Positions 35,037 through 46,000 of a DNA stretch of 64,000 nucleotides are shown piece by piece; within the stretch, counting starts at the first letter, position 1, and every line of letters starts with the position of its first letter. Position numbers and translations under genes: made by a program. Origin of the DNA: Shewanella sp. KT0246 (GTDB taxonomy: Bacteria > Pseudomonadota > Gammaproteobacteria > Enterobacterales > Shewanellaceae); assembly GCF_019654955.1 (NCBI RefSeq), contig NZ_BPEV01000011.1, positions 1 to 64,000 on the forward strand, given 5' to 3'. The notes beneath the pieces were generated by a model, which was not told the origin of the DNA, made no database searches, and saw nothing but the letters and a program-made list of their open reading frames with translations.

Positions 35037-37457
35037 ATGCTAAAACCAGATTCTATCATTGCTAAATCGTTGCGTTGGATTCAGAAACTAATGGTACACA
35101 GTGTTGTTGTACCTCAAGATCCGTTCGCTGACTTAAACCTAGATCCTGAAAAACCAGTGGTCTATGTCATGAAGACAGAGTCGCTGAGTGATATCGCGGC
35201 ACTAAATGAAATTACTGCAAAGTACAATCTACCTAGTCCTTATGAGCGTTTGGACATCGATGGGCTGAACACGCCAAGAATTGTGTGTGTTGAAGGCCGT
35301 AAACCCTTATTTGGCAAACGTCATAGTGGCGAGAAGTTTGTTGCTAACTTCACCAAATTACTCGACTTACACCAAAAGAATAAGCAGTTAGATATTCAAT
35401 TGGTGCCAGTTAGCCTTTATTGGGGACGTATCCCGGGTAAAGAAGATGACACCATGACAGCTGCAGTATTTGAGCGTGAAAATCCGACTTGGCTACGCAA
35501 GTGGCTAATGATTTTATTTTTAGGTCGTCATAACTTTATTCAATTCTCAAATGCCATGTCTTTACGTTATATGGCCGATGAACACGGTACAGATGTCAGC
35601 ATTGCTCACAAGTTAATTCGTGTTGCCCGTGTGCATTTCCGACGTCAACGCAAAGTGATGACGGGGCCACAGTTGCCTAACCGTCAAGCCATGTTTAACT
35701 CGTTACTTAAATCAGAATCGATCACCAAAGCGATTCAAGAAGAAGCAGCGAACAAGAAGATTTCTGAAGAAAAGGCGCGTGAAAAGGCCATTGAATATTT
35801 AGATGAAATCGCAGCTGACTACTCAGATAACCTGATTCGTATTGCAGAGCGCTTTTTAACTTGGTTATGGAACAAGTTATACAGCGGCATTAGCATTAAG
35901 AGTGCTGAGCAAGTTCGTAAACTGCATCATGATGGTCACGAAATTGTCTATGTGCCATGTCATCGTAGCCACATGGATTACTTATTACTATCTTATATCC
36001 TCTATTATCAAGGGATGGTTCCTCCGCACATTGCGGCTGGTATTAACTTGAACTTTTGGCCTGCAGGGCCGATGTTCCGCCGCGGTGGTGCCTTCTTTAT
36101 CCGTCGTAGTTTTAACGGTAATAAGCTTTATACCGCAGTATTCAGAGAGTATTTAGATCAACTATTTGCCAAAGGCTATTCAGTTGAGTACTTCACTGAA
36201 GGTGGTCGTTCACGTACAGGCCGTTTGCTTGCGCCTAAAACTGGCATGTTAGCAATGACAGTGAACAGTGTACTACGAGGTATCGAGCGCCCTGTAACGC
36301 TGGTGCCAGTTTACTTAGGCTACGATCACGTGATGGAAGTATCGACTTATCACAAAGAATTAAGCGGTAAGAAAAAGCAAAAAGAATCGGTATGGCAGGT
36401 ATTTGGTGCACTGCGTAAATTAGGTAACTTTGGCCAAGGTTATGTGAACTTTGGTGAGCCAATTAACGTGCAGCAATTCTTAAACCAGCAAGCACCTGAT
36501 TGGCGCGAAGAAATTGCTCAAGATCCTGAGCAAAAACCAACTTGGTTAACCCCAGCGGTAAATACACTTGCCAATAAAGTGATGACTAACATTAATAGCG
36601 CTGCTGCGGCTAGTTCAGTCACACTAACCAGTATGGTGTTATTGGCTTCTGAGCAAAATGCGCTGGAGCGCGGTGAGCTTGAAAGACAGCTAGGTTTATA
36701 TCTTAAGCTATTAAAAGAGGTGCCTTATACCGGTTATACCTCAGTGGCGGAAGGTAACCCTACTGAAGTGGTTGAACAATGTTTGTCGCTTAAAAAGTTC
36801 ACTTCAACTAGCGATCAGCTTGGTGAAATTATTGCGATTGAAGAGCATGCTGTCATTGCAATGAGTTACTACCGTAATAACATTATTCACTTGATGGCCG
36901 TACCTTCGTTAATTGCTAGTTGTTTAGTGCAATACGAAGAACATAGCCGTGAGAAGATCCATAGCATCGTCAATGATTTTTACCCATTACTAAAAGCAGA
37001 ATTGTTTATGGGGATTGAAGATTTACCAGCTTATGTAGATCATGTTTTAGACTTGTTTGTTGAGCAAGGGCTGATTACCGGAACAATTGAGTTTGAAGTC
37101 AATCAAGGTAATATTACCCAGTTAATGTTATTGTCTGAAACTGTCAGTGAGACATTACAACGTTACGCGATTATCTTTAATTTACTGGCTTACAAACCGG
37201 ATATTGAACGTTCAGATCTAGAAAGCGCGAGCCACATGCTAGCTCAGCGTTTAGGTGCTTTACACGGAATTACTGCGCCAGAGTTTTATGATAAAAAACT
37301 CTACAATAATTTGAGTGTAAAATTAAAAGAATTAGGGCACTTATCGGGTAGTGACAATCAATTTGCTGTCATCCGAATCCGCGATCATGCCAATGGTATG
37401 TTGCGACTATCTGTTCGTAAAACCATAGTCGACAGTGTGACTATGGAACATGGGTAA
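35037..37457 (+). CDS. plsB: Glycerol-3-phosphate 1-O-acyltransferase PlsB
   Basis: The start chosen is the ATG at 35037 ([17 protein letters not shown]), which gives 806 residues, the usual length for Shewanella PlsB. An in-frame ATG at 35001 would add 12 residues, and neither has a strong ribosome site. The acyltransferase motifs are clear: [12 protein letters not shown] (HxxxxD), then [35 protein letters not shown] and [13 protein letters not shown]. This inner-membrane enzyme makes lysophosphatidate, the first step of phospholipid synthesis. It diverges from lexA. Confidence 0.96.
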   Translation: MLKPDSIIAKSLRWIQKLMVHSVVVPQDPFADLNLDPEKPVVYVMKTESLSDIAALNEITAKYNLPSPYERLDIDGLNTPRIVCVEGRKPLFGKRHSGEKFVANFTKLLDLHQKNKQLDIQLVPVSLYWGRIPGKEDDTMTAAVFERENPTWLRKWLMILFLGRHNFIQFSNAMSLRYMADEHGTDVSIAHKLIRVARVHFRRQRKVMTGPQLPNRQAMFNSLLKSESITKAIQEEAANKKISEEKAREKAIEYLDEIAADYSDNLIRIAERFLTWLWNKLYSGISIKSAEQVRKLHHDGHEIVYVPCHRSHMDYLLLSYILYYQGMVPPHIAAGINLNFWPAGPMFRRGGAFFIRRSFNGNKLYTAVFREYLDQLFAKGYSVEYFTEGGRSRTGRLLAPKTGMLAMTVNSVLRGIERPVTLVPVYLGYDHVMEVSTYHKELSGKKKQKESVWQVFGALRKLGNFGQGYVNFGEPINVQQFLNQQAPDWREEIAQDPEQKPTWLTPAVNTLANKVMTNINSAAAASSVTLTSMVLLASEQNALERGELERQLGLYLKLLKEVPYTGYTSVAEGNPTEVVEQCLSLKKFTSTSDQLGEIIAIEEHAVIAMSYYRNNIIHLMAVPSLIASCLVQYEEHSREKIHSIVNDFYPLLKAELFMGIEDLPAYVDHVLDLFVEQGLITGTIEFEVNQGNITQLMLLSETVSETLQRYAIIFNLLAYKPDIERSDLESASHMLAQRLGALHGITAPEFYDKKLYNNLSVKLKELGHLSGSDNQFAVIRIRDHANGMLRLSVRKTIVDSVTMEHG

Positions 37458-37468
37458 CGAATAACTTT

Positions 37469-38713
37469 ATGAGTTCAACACAAACGCAGCCGAAAAATAA
37501 ATCTTTGTTAGGCGGCGCAATGATTATTGCTGGTACCACGGTCGGTGCTGGCATGTTTTCCCTTCCTGTCGTCAGTGCCGGTATGTGGTTTGGCTACTCA
37601 ATCGCAGTACTGATAGGTATTTGGTTTTGTATGTTGGTGTCTGGCTTAATGTTGCTTGAGACTAACTTGCACTTTAAACCAGGTGATAGTTTTGACACCT
37701 TAACCAAAGTTACCTTAGGCCAGTTTTGGCGTATTGTTAACGGCCTGTCGATTACCTTCGTGCTTTATATTCTCACCTACGCCTACATCAGTGGCGGTGG
37801 TTCAATCGTAAACCATACGCTTTCCGGTATGGGAATCCATTTACCACAAAGTATTGCTGGCTTAGTGTTTGCGCTAGTCTTGGCGGCTATTGTGATGATC
37901 AGTACTAAGGTAGTCGATCGCATTACTACTGTGATGCTGGGCGGCATGATCATTACCTTCTTTTTAGCAGTCGGTAATCTGCTCATTGATGTTGATAGCG
38001 TTAAGTTATTAGTGCCTGATGGCGAAGCGAGTTTTGCACCTTATATTTTAGCTGCCATTCCATTTGGTTTAACCAGTTTTGGTTACCATGGCAATGTGCC
38101 AAGTTTAGTTAAGTATTACGGCAAGCAGCCTAATTTAATTATTAAAGCCATCTGTATTGGTACCTTTATCGCGTTAGTGATTTATAGCTGTTGGTTAGTG
38201 GCAACCATGGGTAATATTCCTCGCAGTCATTTCAACGATATTATTGCTCAAGGTGGTAATATGGGCGTATTGGTTGGTGCATTATCGGATGTAATCTCTA
38301 ACGCTTGGTTGAACACCATGCTGACTCTATTTGCTAATTTGGCAGTCGCTTCTTCATTCTTAGGCGTTACCTTAGGTTTATTCGATTACCTTGCTGATCT
38401 ATTTGGTTTTGATGAGTCGGTTAATGGACGAATTAAAACAGCAGCAGTTACTTTTATTCCTCCTACGGTTTTAGGTTTGTTATTCCCGAACGGCTTTTTG
38501 ATTGCAATTGGTTTTGCAGCATTAGCGGCAACCATTTGGGCAGCTATTGTGCCAGCTATGATGGCGTACAAGTCGCGTAAAATGTTCCCTGACGAAAATA
38601 GTTTCCGAGTCCCGGGCGGTACGCCTTTAGTTGTGATTGTTATCTTGTTTGGTGTATTAACTGCAGCATGTCATTTATTGGCTATGGCTGATTTATTGCC
38701 TGTGTATAAGTAA
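37469..38713 (+). CDS. Aromatic amino acid permease (Mtr/TyrP family)
   Basis: The 414-residue membrane protein has about 11 helices and the HAAAP-family N-terminal motif GGAMIIAGTTVGAGMFSLPVVSAGMWF. PFGLTSFGYHGNVPSLVKYYG is also typical of tryptophan/tyrosine-specific permeases. It probably imports Trp or Tyr by proton symport; the two cannot be told apart here. It begins 11 bp after plsB and may be read through from it. A terminator shared with the next convergent gene follows. Confidence 0.93.
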   Translation: MSSTQTQPKNKSLLGGAMIIAGTTVGAGMFSLPVVSAGMWFGYSIAVLIGIWFCMLVSGLMLLETNLHFKPGDSFDTLTKVTLGQFWRIVNGLSITFVLYILTYAYISGGGSIVNHTLSGMGIHLPQSIAGLVFALVLAAIVMISTKVVDRITTVMLGGMIITFFLAVGNLLIDVDSVKLLVPDGEASFAPYILAAIPFGLTSFGYHGNVPSLVKYYGKQPNLIIKAICIGTFIALVIYSCWLVATMGNIPRSHFNDIIAQGGNMGVLVGALSDVISNAWLNTMLTLFANLAVASSFLGVTLGLFDYLADLFGFDESVNGRIKTAAVTFIPPTVLGLLFPNGFLIAIGFAALAATIWAAIVPAMMAYKSRKMFPDENSFRVPGGTPLVVIVILFGVLTAACHLLAMADLLPVYK

Positions 38714-38735
38714 TTAATTTTTTATTGTTTAATAA

Positions 38736-38763
38736 TAAAAAGCCCTCTATTGAGGGCTTTTTT
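38736..38763. terminator. Bidirectional terminator
   Basis: GCCCTC (38742-38747) pairs with GAGGGC (38752-38757) around TATT, with A and T tracts on either side. It overlaps the last codons of the convergent AraC-type gene. Confidence 0.85.
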
Positions 38764-39790
38764 GATGCAATTTTTCAACATATTGTGTCGGTGATTGTCG
38801 GTGTAATCGATGAAAGCTTTTACTAAAACTGCGCACACTTGCGTAGCCAAGTAGTTGCGATATCTCCTTTACTGTTTTTCCTTCCAGCATGTATTTAATT
38901 GCTAAATTCCCCAAAATATAACGCATTAACTCTGTAAAACTGAATCCGTTACTTTGCAAGCGGCGTTGTAATTGCTGCCGTGAAAGGCCGCATTGATCAG
39001 CAAGTGAGTCCAATGTGGGTAATCCGTAAAAGCGAATATAATTCACTAATTCATAAAGTACCTTAGGGGTGTCATGGGTTTGCGGCATATTTAAATATGA
39101 ATCAAGTTGGTTGAGGGTAATGCTGCTGGAGTTGCTTTTTTGAATGTGACTTGAGGTAGAAAATGAGGCTAAAAAATTCTGCTCTGAGCTAATGAGTGAA
39201 TCGATATCTAACCAAATCTCCGTCAGTGGTGCATTCCAACTGACTTGGCAGCCAAACGCTTTCTCAACTCCTAGTTGTCCCATCGAAGGTCCACTTAATA
39301 GTACTTTCTTGGGTTGGTAATCTTTACCGAGAAAATATTTGCAAGTGTTTAATAATGTTAGCGCTACTCTTAATGAGTCATGTGACTTAGCTTTTGAGCT
39401 GACATAATCATTACGGTAACACCACTTTATGATTCTATTCGACTGAGCGCCGTAATAACTTGCGCCTGAATGAAAGCAGGCCATCGCATAATTGATTCGC
39501 CTAAAAGTAATGGCTAAATCCGGTGTGGCAAGGAACCAATTATTAGGCATGTTAAATCGACTGACTTTTAAATCATTTTGGATTGTTAGCATGTAATCCT
39601 GAGAGTTAGACAATTGCTCTATTTTGCTCAGCCATTTGGATACTTCAGTGAAGGGAATTAGCGTCATTGGCTCATTAAGCAAGCTTTCAGGTATCGATAA
39701 GTCTTTATGGCTTATCTTAAAGTGTTCTTGAACCCCTTTAAGCACAGGTAAAATACAGCAAACGCGGATAAAAGAAACATCAAATGCCAT
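38747..39790 (-). CDS. AraC-family regulator with arabinose-binding-like N-terminal domain
   Basis: The 347-residue protein has an N-terminal Arabinose_bd-type region (residues ~20-200, with NNWFLATPDLAITFRRINYAM) and a C-terminal AraC double HTH (LDSLADQCGLSRQQLQRRLQSNGFSFTELMRYI, then VKEISQLLGYASVRSFSKSFHRLHRQSPTQYVEK). It resembles OruR/ArgR-like regulators. It diverges from the YiaW/YiaV-like pair across 158 bp, so that pair is the best candidate target. The effector is unknown. Confidence 0.9.
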   Translation of the reverse strand: MAFDVSFIRVCCILPVLKGVQEHFKISHKDLSIPESLLNEPMTLIPFTEVSKWLSKIEQLSNSQDYMLTIQNDLKVSRFNMPNNWFLATPDLAITFRRINYAMACFHSGASYYGAQSNRIIKWCYRNDYVSSKAKSHDSLRVALTLLNTCKYFLGKDYQPKKVLLSGPSMGQLGVEKAFGCQVSWNAPLTEIWLDIDSLISSEQNFLASFSTSSHIQKSNSSSITLNQLDSYLNMPQTHDTPKVLYELVNYIRFYGLPTLDSLADQCGLSRQQLQRRLQSNGFSFTELMRYILGNLAIKYMLEGKTVKEISQLLGYASVRSFSKSFHRLHRQSPTQYVEKLHQKSPQ

Positions 39791-39948
39791 GTCAATTTCT
39801 CATAGATTTATTGAAAAGGTTAACGATATGTAGATGTCTAAACATATCAAAAATAGTCGAATATTGATACCTATGGGTACTTAGTGTTGCTCTTTTGGGT
39901 TTTGGATGCAAACTACGCAACATCTAAGTTTACCGAGGTGAGATCAAT

Positions 39949-40293
39949 ATGAGTTTATTCAGTATGCCATTCGTCGATACAGGTGTTGATGCTGCACTTC
40001 ATGGCGTAGCCTTAGTGGTACTTGTAGGTGTGGTTGCCGCCGCAGGTATTGGATTTTGGAAGGTCCATGAGCTGCCAATTGATAAGGCGCACAAAGAAAA
40101 CCATCAGCAAATAGGGTTGATTACTGCGCTCACCTGGATAGGGTTTCTGTGGCATTGGGTGTGGGTTTTAGCTGTGATGGTTGCCTTCATTGACAGCGGA
40201 AAAGCGCTAAGAAGGATAAGAGATATTTGGCGAGAGAATGAACGGGAAGTCCCTGTTACCGCCACTCCCGAAAAAGAGGAGACTAGCTCATGA
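39949..40293 (+). CDS. DUF3302 family inner-membrane protein (YiaW/YibI-like)
   Basis: The 114-residue protein has two hydrophobic segments (AALHGVALVVLVGVVAAAGIGFW and LITALTWIGFLWHWVWVLAVMVAFI) and a charged C-terminal tail. It resembles YiaW/YibI of E. coli, which precede HlyD-like adaptor genes. The stop overlaps the next start (ATGA), so the two genes are probably translated together. The ribosome site GAGGTGAG precedes the ATG. Its function is unknown. Confidence 0.8.
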   Translation: MSLFSMPFVDTGVDAALHGVALVVLVGVVAAAGIGFWKVHELPIDKAHKENHQQIGLITALTWIGFLWHWVWVLAVMVAFIDSGKALRRIRDIWRENEREVPVTATPEKEETSS

Positions 40294-41513
40294 TTGAAGG
40301 TTTAGCCGTTTGGGCACTGTTTATTTATATTCTACGCATGGTTGGTATGCCGTGGAATAAAGGTACTAAAGCGTTTGCCTATTTAGGTGGAACAGGTTGG
40401 TTAATGTTTGTTTGGGTCGGTTTATTAAATTACGCACCTATGGATATAACAGGCGGTTCGGTGGTGCAATCACCTCATATTCAATTGCGTCCTGCTTCAA
40501 CAAAAATCAAGGGCAATGTAAAGGGCATTTATGTTGAACCTAATGAAAGAGTAGTGGCAGGGCAGTTGATATATGAATTGGATGATGAGCCGTATCAAAT
40601 AGCGCTAAATAAGGCTGTTGTTGGTAAGCAAACTGCTGCAGTCGCATTATCTTTAGCAAAAGAAGATATCAATATTGCGGAGAAAGAACTACAAGCAGCG
40701 GATTCTGATGAAGCCATAAGTAAAAACCAGTTACATGCAGCGCAGAAAGATTTAGCGTGGAAACAAACAACTCTTGCGCGTTATGTAGAGCAAAATAGTA
40801 AAGTTCCAGATACCATCACTGAAAGTCAGTTAGATGAGCAACAAACTAGTGTGGATTTAGCTCAAGCTAAAGTGGACTCATACACCACTCAGATAGCAAA
40901 AGCTAAAACTGAAGTGCAAAAAGCTAAGCTTGATATTCAAAAGGCCCACTTAACTGTTGAAAGCCGTCAATCGGACTTAGAAAGTGAAATTGAAAACGTG
41001 GCTCAAGCCCAGTGGAATCTTGATAATACGAAGGTTTACGCACCCGCCAATGGTTATTTGACGAACTTTATCATGCGTGAAGGCCAGTATGTTGGTGTGG
41101 CACCGCGGATTCAAATGTATACCGATGAAAAGTATGTGTTGATGCGAGTGAATCATCAAGCCATTCGTAATGTAGAAGTAGGGCAAATGGCTGAATTTGC
41201 ATCGGCGGTTTACCCAAGCAAGATCTTCAATGCTGAGGTTGAAGGGATTATTGAAGCGACAGGTGAAGCACAAGGCAGTTTACTGGCCCGTGATGACAAT
41301 GTAAGGCAAACTACTGGGCAGAATATTAATAATAAGCATCACTTTGTCCGCTTGAAGCTACATGAGTCAGACAACTATGATATTCCAGTAGGCTCGGTAG
41401 GCTTAGCTTGGGTATCGGGTACTAAACCTGCTGAGTTCATGGGCTTTTTAGATGTGATTCGCGGCATTATTATTCGAATGAAATCTCAGATTTACTACAT
41501 TTGGTCTATATAA
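40290..41513 (+). CDS. HlyD family membrane-fusion adaptor (YiaV/YibH-like)
   Basis: The 407-residue protein has hydrophobic N-terminal helices (LAVWALFIYILRMVGM and AYLGGTGWLMFVWVGLLNYA), a lipoyl-like half near residue 70 (TKIKGNVKGIYVEPNERVVAGQLIYELDD), a long alpha-hairpin coiled coil (~105-245), and the second lipoyl half (TKVYAPANGYLTNFIMREGQYV) followed by a beta-barrel. This is the EmrA/HlyD adaptor layout. No inner-membrane pump is encoded next to it, as in the E. coli yiaV and yibH loci. A terminator follows. Confidence 0.9.
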   Translation: MIEGLAVWALFIYILRMVGMPWNKGTKAFAYLGGTGWLMFVWVGLLNYAPMDITGGSVVQSPHIQLRPASTKIKGNVKGIYVEPNERVVAGQLIYELDDEPYQIALNKAVVGKQTAAVALSLAKEDINIAEKELQAADSDEAISKNQLHAAQKDLAWKQTTLARYVEQNSKVPDTITESQLDEQQTSVDLAQAKVDSYTTQIAKAKTEVQKAKLDIQKAHLTVESRQSDLESEIENVAQAQWNLDNTKVYAPANGYLTNFIMREGQYVGVAPRIQMYTDEKYVLMRVNHQAIRNVEVGQMAEFASAVYPSKIFNAEVEGIIEATGEAQGSLLARDDNVRQTTGQNINNKHHFVRLKLHESDNYDIPVGSVGLAWVSGTKPAEFMGFLDVIRGIIIRMKSQIYYIWSI

Positions 41514-41637
41514 CGAAATTAGGACCTGCTGATCTTTTAAGGTTGTTTTGCAGCGAATCAATAATCATTGCTTACTGTAAACCTAAATGTATAGCTAATA
41601 AATATTGATAATTAGAAGGTTAGATTACACCATCATA

Positions 41638-41668
41638 AAAACGTCCTCCAATGAGGGCGTTTTTTTAT
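41638..41668 (+). terminator. Rho-independent terminator after the HlyD-like gene
   Basis: ACGTCCTC (41641-41648) pairs with GAGGGCGT (41653-41660), with one G-T pair, and is followed by seven T. Confidence 0.85.
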
Positions 41669-41817
41669 GGGATAAATAGTTACCAAAGTCACTCGACAGC
41701 AGGCTTAAAACGGTCTTAACTATAGTACTCATCCTCACTCTTCCTTATCCATGGACAGGTTGCCATTGGCAATACTGCAGCGGATTACGATGATTAATAG
41801 TTCAAGGACGGCTCATT

Positions 41818-42606
41818 ATGAACGTGACTCAATACTTACAAGGGCAACCATGTTGGGTAGAACTGGCAAGCCATGACTGGTTTTCTGCTAAAGGTTTCTA
41901 TCAGAATTTATTTCAATGGCATGCTGACGACATGCCGATGCCTGAAGGGCATTACACCATGTTGCAAATCGACGGTGATGATATAGGTGCAATGTATCAA
42001 ATGCCAAAAGAGATGGCGTCACAGCCGACTCATTGGGAGTTATATTTTGCCGTTGATAATGTCGATGAAACGGTAAAAGCCATTAAACATGCAGGCGGTG
42101 AAATTATTGCAGGCCCCCATGAGGTTGGCGACTCCGGTCGAATGGCTGTGTGCCATGATCCTGAAGGTGCGCGTTTCTCCATTTGGCAAGCCATTGAGCA
42201 TATCGGAATTAAACGTACTTTTGAGCCTAATACCCTGTGTTGGGTTGAATACATGTGCCGAAACGCTGCTGTATCTAAAAGCTTTTATTGCCAAGTATTG
42301 GGTTTTGATACCGAAACGGTGGATATGTCAGAAATGGGTATTGGAGATTACGTGCAATGGATGGTTGCCAAGCAAGCCGTTGGTGGCATGATGGAAATGA
42401 CCGAAGAATTCGGTGATATGCCATCCCACTGGATGCTGTACTTTAGCGTTGATGATTGTGATGCGATGGCGGCTAAAGCAGATGAATTGGGTGGCAAGAT
42501 TTGTGTGCCACCGACTGATATACCTGATGTGGGGCGCTTTGCGGTGATAGACGACCCTCAAGGTGGGACATTTTCAATCATTAAATTGGCTGCTACTGAT
42601 TGCTAA
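41818..42606 (+). CDS. Two-domain VOC family (glyoxalase-like) protein
   Basis: The 262-residue protein consists of two vicinal-oxygen-chelate domains. The first (~residues 8-127) has WVELASHDWFSAKGFYQNLFQWHA and DPEGARFSIWQA; the second (~135-258) has WVEYMCRNAAVSKSFYCQVLGFDTE and DPQGGTFSIIKL. Tandem fusions of this kind are common among uncharacterised glyoxalase/bleomycin-resistance relatives and hydroxylase-like proteins. Without a clear set of metal ligands the reaction is not assigned. It stands alone, with its start just after an ORF-free stretch of about 150 bp. Confidence 0.88.
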   Translation: MNVTQYLQGQPCWVELASHDWFSAKGFYQNLFQWHADDMPMPEGHYTMLQIDGDDIGAMYQMPKEMASQPTHWELYFAVDNVDETVKAIKHAGGEIIAGPHEVGDSGRMAVCHDPEGARFSIWQAIEHIGIKRTFEPNTLCWVEYMCRNAAVSKSFYCQVLGFDTETVDMSEMGIGDYVQWMVAKQAVGGMMEMTEEFGDMPSHWMLYFSVDDCDAMAAKADELGGKICVPPTDIPDVGRFAVIDDPQGGTFSIIKLAATDC

Positions 42607-42725
42607 AAGATAATTTGCTTTAACCAAGGCTAAGGGTTTGTTAGCTTAAGTTAGCTTTGCTTATCACTTTTGTTTATAAAGAAAGCAAAGCTTTACCTCT
42701 AATCAACCAAGCTCAAGGAAGCAGC

Positions 42726-42992
42726 ATGCAGCAGACAAAACAACAAAAATTAGCTGATATTCAAAAGAAAATGACCATGGTGGCAGTGATTGATTTTCCT
42801 GGTACTTTGTTAGTAGCCGCGGGCTTATATGGCATATTTTCAGGCTTTGGTATCGAGACGATGCCAATGTTAGATAACTCCAATGTCCATTTTGCCATGT
42901 TAGGTATAGGTGGAGTGATTATGTTGTGGGGGCTGATGAAAATGTTCCAATTAGCCAAGCTGAAACAGCAAGTTCAGAATGATGAGTCATAG
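42726..42992 (+). CDS. Small two-helix membrane protein of unknown function
   Basis: The start chosen is the ATG at 42726 (MQQTKQQKLADIQKKM) behind AAGGAAG; the frame further upstream lacks a ribosome site. The 88-residue product has two hydrophobic segments (MVAVIDFPGTLLVAAGLYGIF and FAMLGIGGVIMLWGLMKMF) between a charged N-terminus and a charged C-terminus. No family is recognised. It follows the VOC gene by about 120 bp and is closed by a terminator. Confidence 0.7.
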   Translation: MQQTKQQKLADIQKKMTMVAVIDFPGTLLVAAGLYGIFSGFGIETMPMLDNSNVHFAMLGIGGVIMLWGLMKMFQLAKLKQQVQNDES

Positions 42993-43022
42993 TGACTAGC
43001 AAACTATGGTGAGAGTATCAGT

Positions 43023-43048
43023 AAAAAAGGCGCCCTAGGCGCCTTTTT
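43023..43048. terminator. Bidirectional terminator
   Basis: GGCGCC-CTA-GGCGCC (43029-43043) with A and T tracts lies between the small membrane-protein gene and the leftward RND pump gene. Confidence 0.85.
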
Positions 43049-43078
43049 AGTATGTGCTTATTCGCAAATTGTTATCGT

Positions 43079-46000
43079 TTAGCTCAGCGATTTAGGCAAC
43101 TTCCTGCCATATACCAGTAAGTAAATAGCCGGAATGACAAACAATGATAGTAGCGGCGCTGTGACCATACCGCCCACCATCGGGGCAGCAATCTTCTGCA
43201 TCACCTCATTACCCGTACCACTTCCCCACATAATAGGCAGTAAGCCGAAAAATATGGTGGCTACAGTCATGGCTTTTGGGCGTATTCGCATTACGGCGCC
43301 GTGAATTAATGCTTCACTTAAATCGCTACGTTGGTTGTATTGCCCCTTGGCTTGTCTGTCCTTAATGCTGTTATTTAAATACACTTGCATAACCACACCA
43401 AACTCAGCTGCAACACCAGCTAACGCAATCATCCCAACGGATACTGCAACTGAGAAATTAAAGTCTAATAAGTACAATAACCATGCACTGCCTACTAATG
43501 AGAACGGCAGGCTTAGCATGATCACCGATGCTTGAATAAATGAACTAAAGGTCATCATTAATAGCATGAAGATCACTGCCAGCATGAGCGGGATCACTAG
43601 CCCCATTTTCGCTTCAACTCGCTGCATGTACTCATATTGACCTGCAAAGCTGTAGCTGTATCGAGGAGGTAACTGAATTTGCTCATTTAAAGCTTCTTTC
43701 GCCGTGGTAATGTACTCACCTATGGATATGTTATCTAAATCGACAAATACCCAGCTGATCAGTCGACCGTTTTCACTAGCCAACATAGGCGCGCCATCAC
43801 TGATAGTGATGGTAGCTAAATTGCCCAATGGTAGGTATTTCCCTGTTTTAGTCATCACAGGCAAGTCACGTAGTTTTTCGATGCTGTCACGTAATTCGCG
43901 TGGGTAACGAATATTAATCGGGTAGCGTTCCTGTCCCTGAATTGATTGACCCACTTGCATACCGCCAATGGCCATTTGCACCACATCTTGGATGTCTTTG
44001 AGGGTCATACCGTATCGAGCTGCATTTTTAAGGTTTGGTTCAATATCAATATAGCGCCCACCACTGGTTCGCTGTGCAAAGGCTGACTTAGTCCCTGGTA
44101 ACTGGCTCACCACAGCTTCAATCTCAGTGCCGATACGTTGTAACTCATCAATATCTGCGCCAGAAATTTTAATTCCTACTGGTGTTCGCACTCCTGTCGA
44201 TAGCATGTCGATACGGGTTTTAATCGGTTGCACCCATGCGTTGGTCATGCCCGGTACTTTGACGGTTTTTTGCAGCTCAGCAATGATCCCTTCAAGTGTC
44301 ATTCCTTCACGCCATGTATCACGAGGATTAAGCATTATCGTGGTTTCTAACATAGTTAACGGCGCAGGATCGGTAGCTGTCATTGCTCGGCCAACTTTAC
44401 CAAATACCCGTTTAACTTCAGGGACAGTTTTAATGAGTCGGTCGGTTTGCTGCAAAATTTCAGCGGCTTTACCAGCGCTAACACTTGGTAGGGTGGTTGG
44501 CATATAAAGCAAATCACCTTCTTCAAGTTCAGGCATAAATTCGCTGCCCATTTTTGTCATTGGATAAACCGCACTGCCAAGAGCAATGATGGCCAATAAA
44601 ATGGTGAACTTTGGAAAACGCAGCACTAAGCGCAGTATTGGTTCGTAAATGGCAATTAAAAATCTACTAAGAGGGTTTTTCTTCTCATCAGGGATTTTGC
44701 CTCGAACAAAGTAACCCATTAATACCGGAATTAAAGTAATAGCGAGAATTGCACTGGCAGCCATGGCAAAGGTTTTAGTAAATGCCAGAGGGTGGAATAA
44801 TCGCCCTTCTTGAGCTTCAAGGGCAAATACGGGCACAAAGCTTAAGGTGATTATCAATAAGCTGAAAAACAGTGCTGGCCCCACTTCCACAGACGCTTTA
44901 CGGACTAGTTCCCAATGGGTTTCGCCAGTGGGCGTTTGGCCATTATGTTTTTCCCGATATTGCTCTAAATGTTTATGAACGTTTTCGACCATCACAATGG
45001 CGGCATCCACCACCGCTCCTATGGCAATGGCTATCCCCCCTAAACTCATGATGTTGGCGTTTACCCCGATAATATTCATCACAATAAAGCTGATTAATAT
45101 TGAGATTGGTAACGAGATAATGGCTACGAGTGTTGAGCGAGCATGGAGTAAGAAAATCAGGCAGATAATGCCGACGACCATCATTTCTTCGAGTACTTTG
45201 TTTTTGAGGTTATCCACTGAATTGAGGATAAGCTCAGAGCGATCGTAAGTGATAACTAACTCAACGCCGTCAGGTAGACCGTTTTCAATTTCTTTGAGTT
45301 TATCTTTAACGTTATTGATGGTGGCGAGAGCGTTTTCGCCGTAACGCATGACGACAATACCGCCGACGACTTCACCTTTGCCATCAAGCTCTGCAATGCC
45401 TCGCCTTGCCGCAGGTCCTGTGCGCAGTTGCGCCACATCTTTCATCAATATTGGTGTGCCAGATTCAGAGACTATGCCTAACGGAATTTCCCTAAAGTCA
45501 GCCAGTGTTTGACGATAACCTGTTGAAGTTATCATGTACTCGGCTTCTGCCATTTCAATGACTGAACCACCAGTTGAGCTATTGGAATTGTCTAAGGCAT
45601 TTTTTACAGTCATTAAATCAATTTGATACAAAGCCAACTTATGCGGATCAACAATGATTTGGTATGACTGTTCCATGCCGCCAATAGTGGCCACTTCTGA
45701 TACGCCGCCGACGCTTTGCAATTCAAGTTTTAAAAACCAATCTTGTAATGAGCGTAACTGGGCTAAATCATGTTGGCCTTTTCGATCAACCAAAGCGTAT
45801 TGAAATACCCAACCAACCCCTGATGCATCAGGCCCCAGAGTGGGGGTGACATTGTCAGGTAGTTGACCTTGGGTTTGTGATAAATACTCCAATACTCGTG
45901 ATCGAGCCCAATAAATGTCTGTGCCGTCTTCAAAAATAATGTAGACGTAAGAGTCGCCAAACATTGAAAAGCCGCGGACAGTTTTAGCTCCAGGTACGGC

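Noticed and set aside
42030-42294. Two antisense frames opposite the VOC protein gene
   Set aside because: Shadows of a well-supported two-domain VOC gene; no ribosome site and no domain.
44127-45248. Plus-strand open frames opposite the RND pump
   Set aside because: They lie wholly within the CusA-type gene and show no protein-like features.
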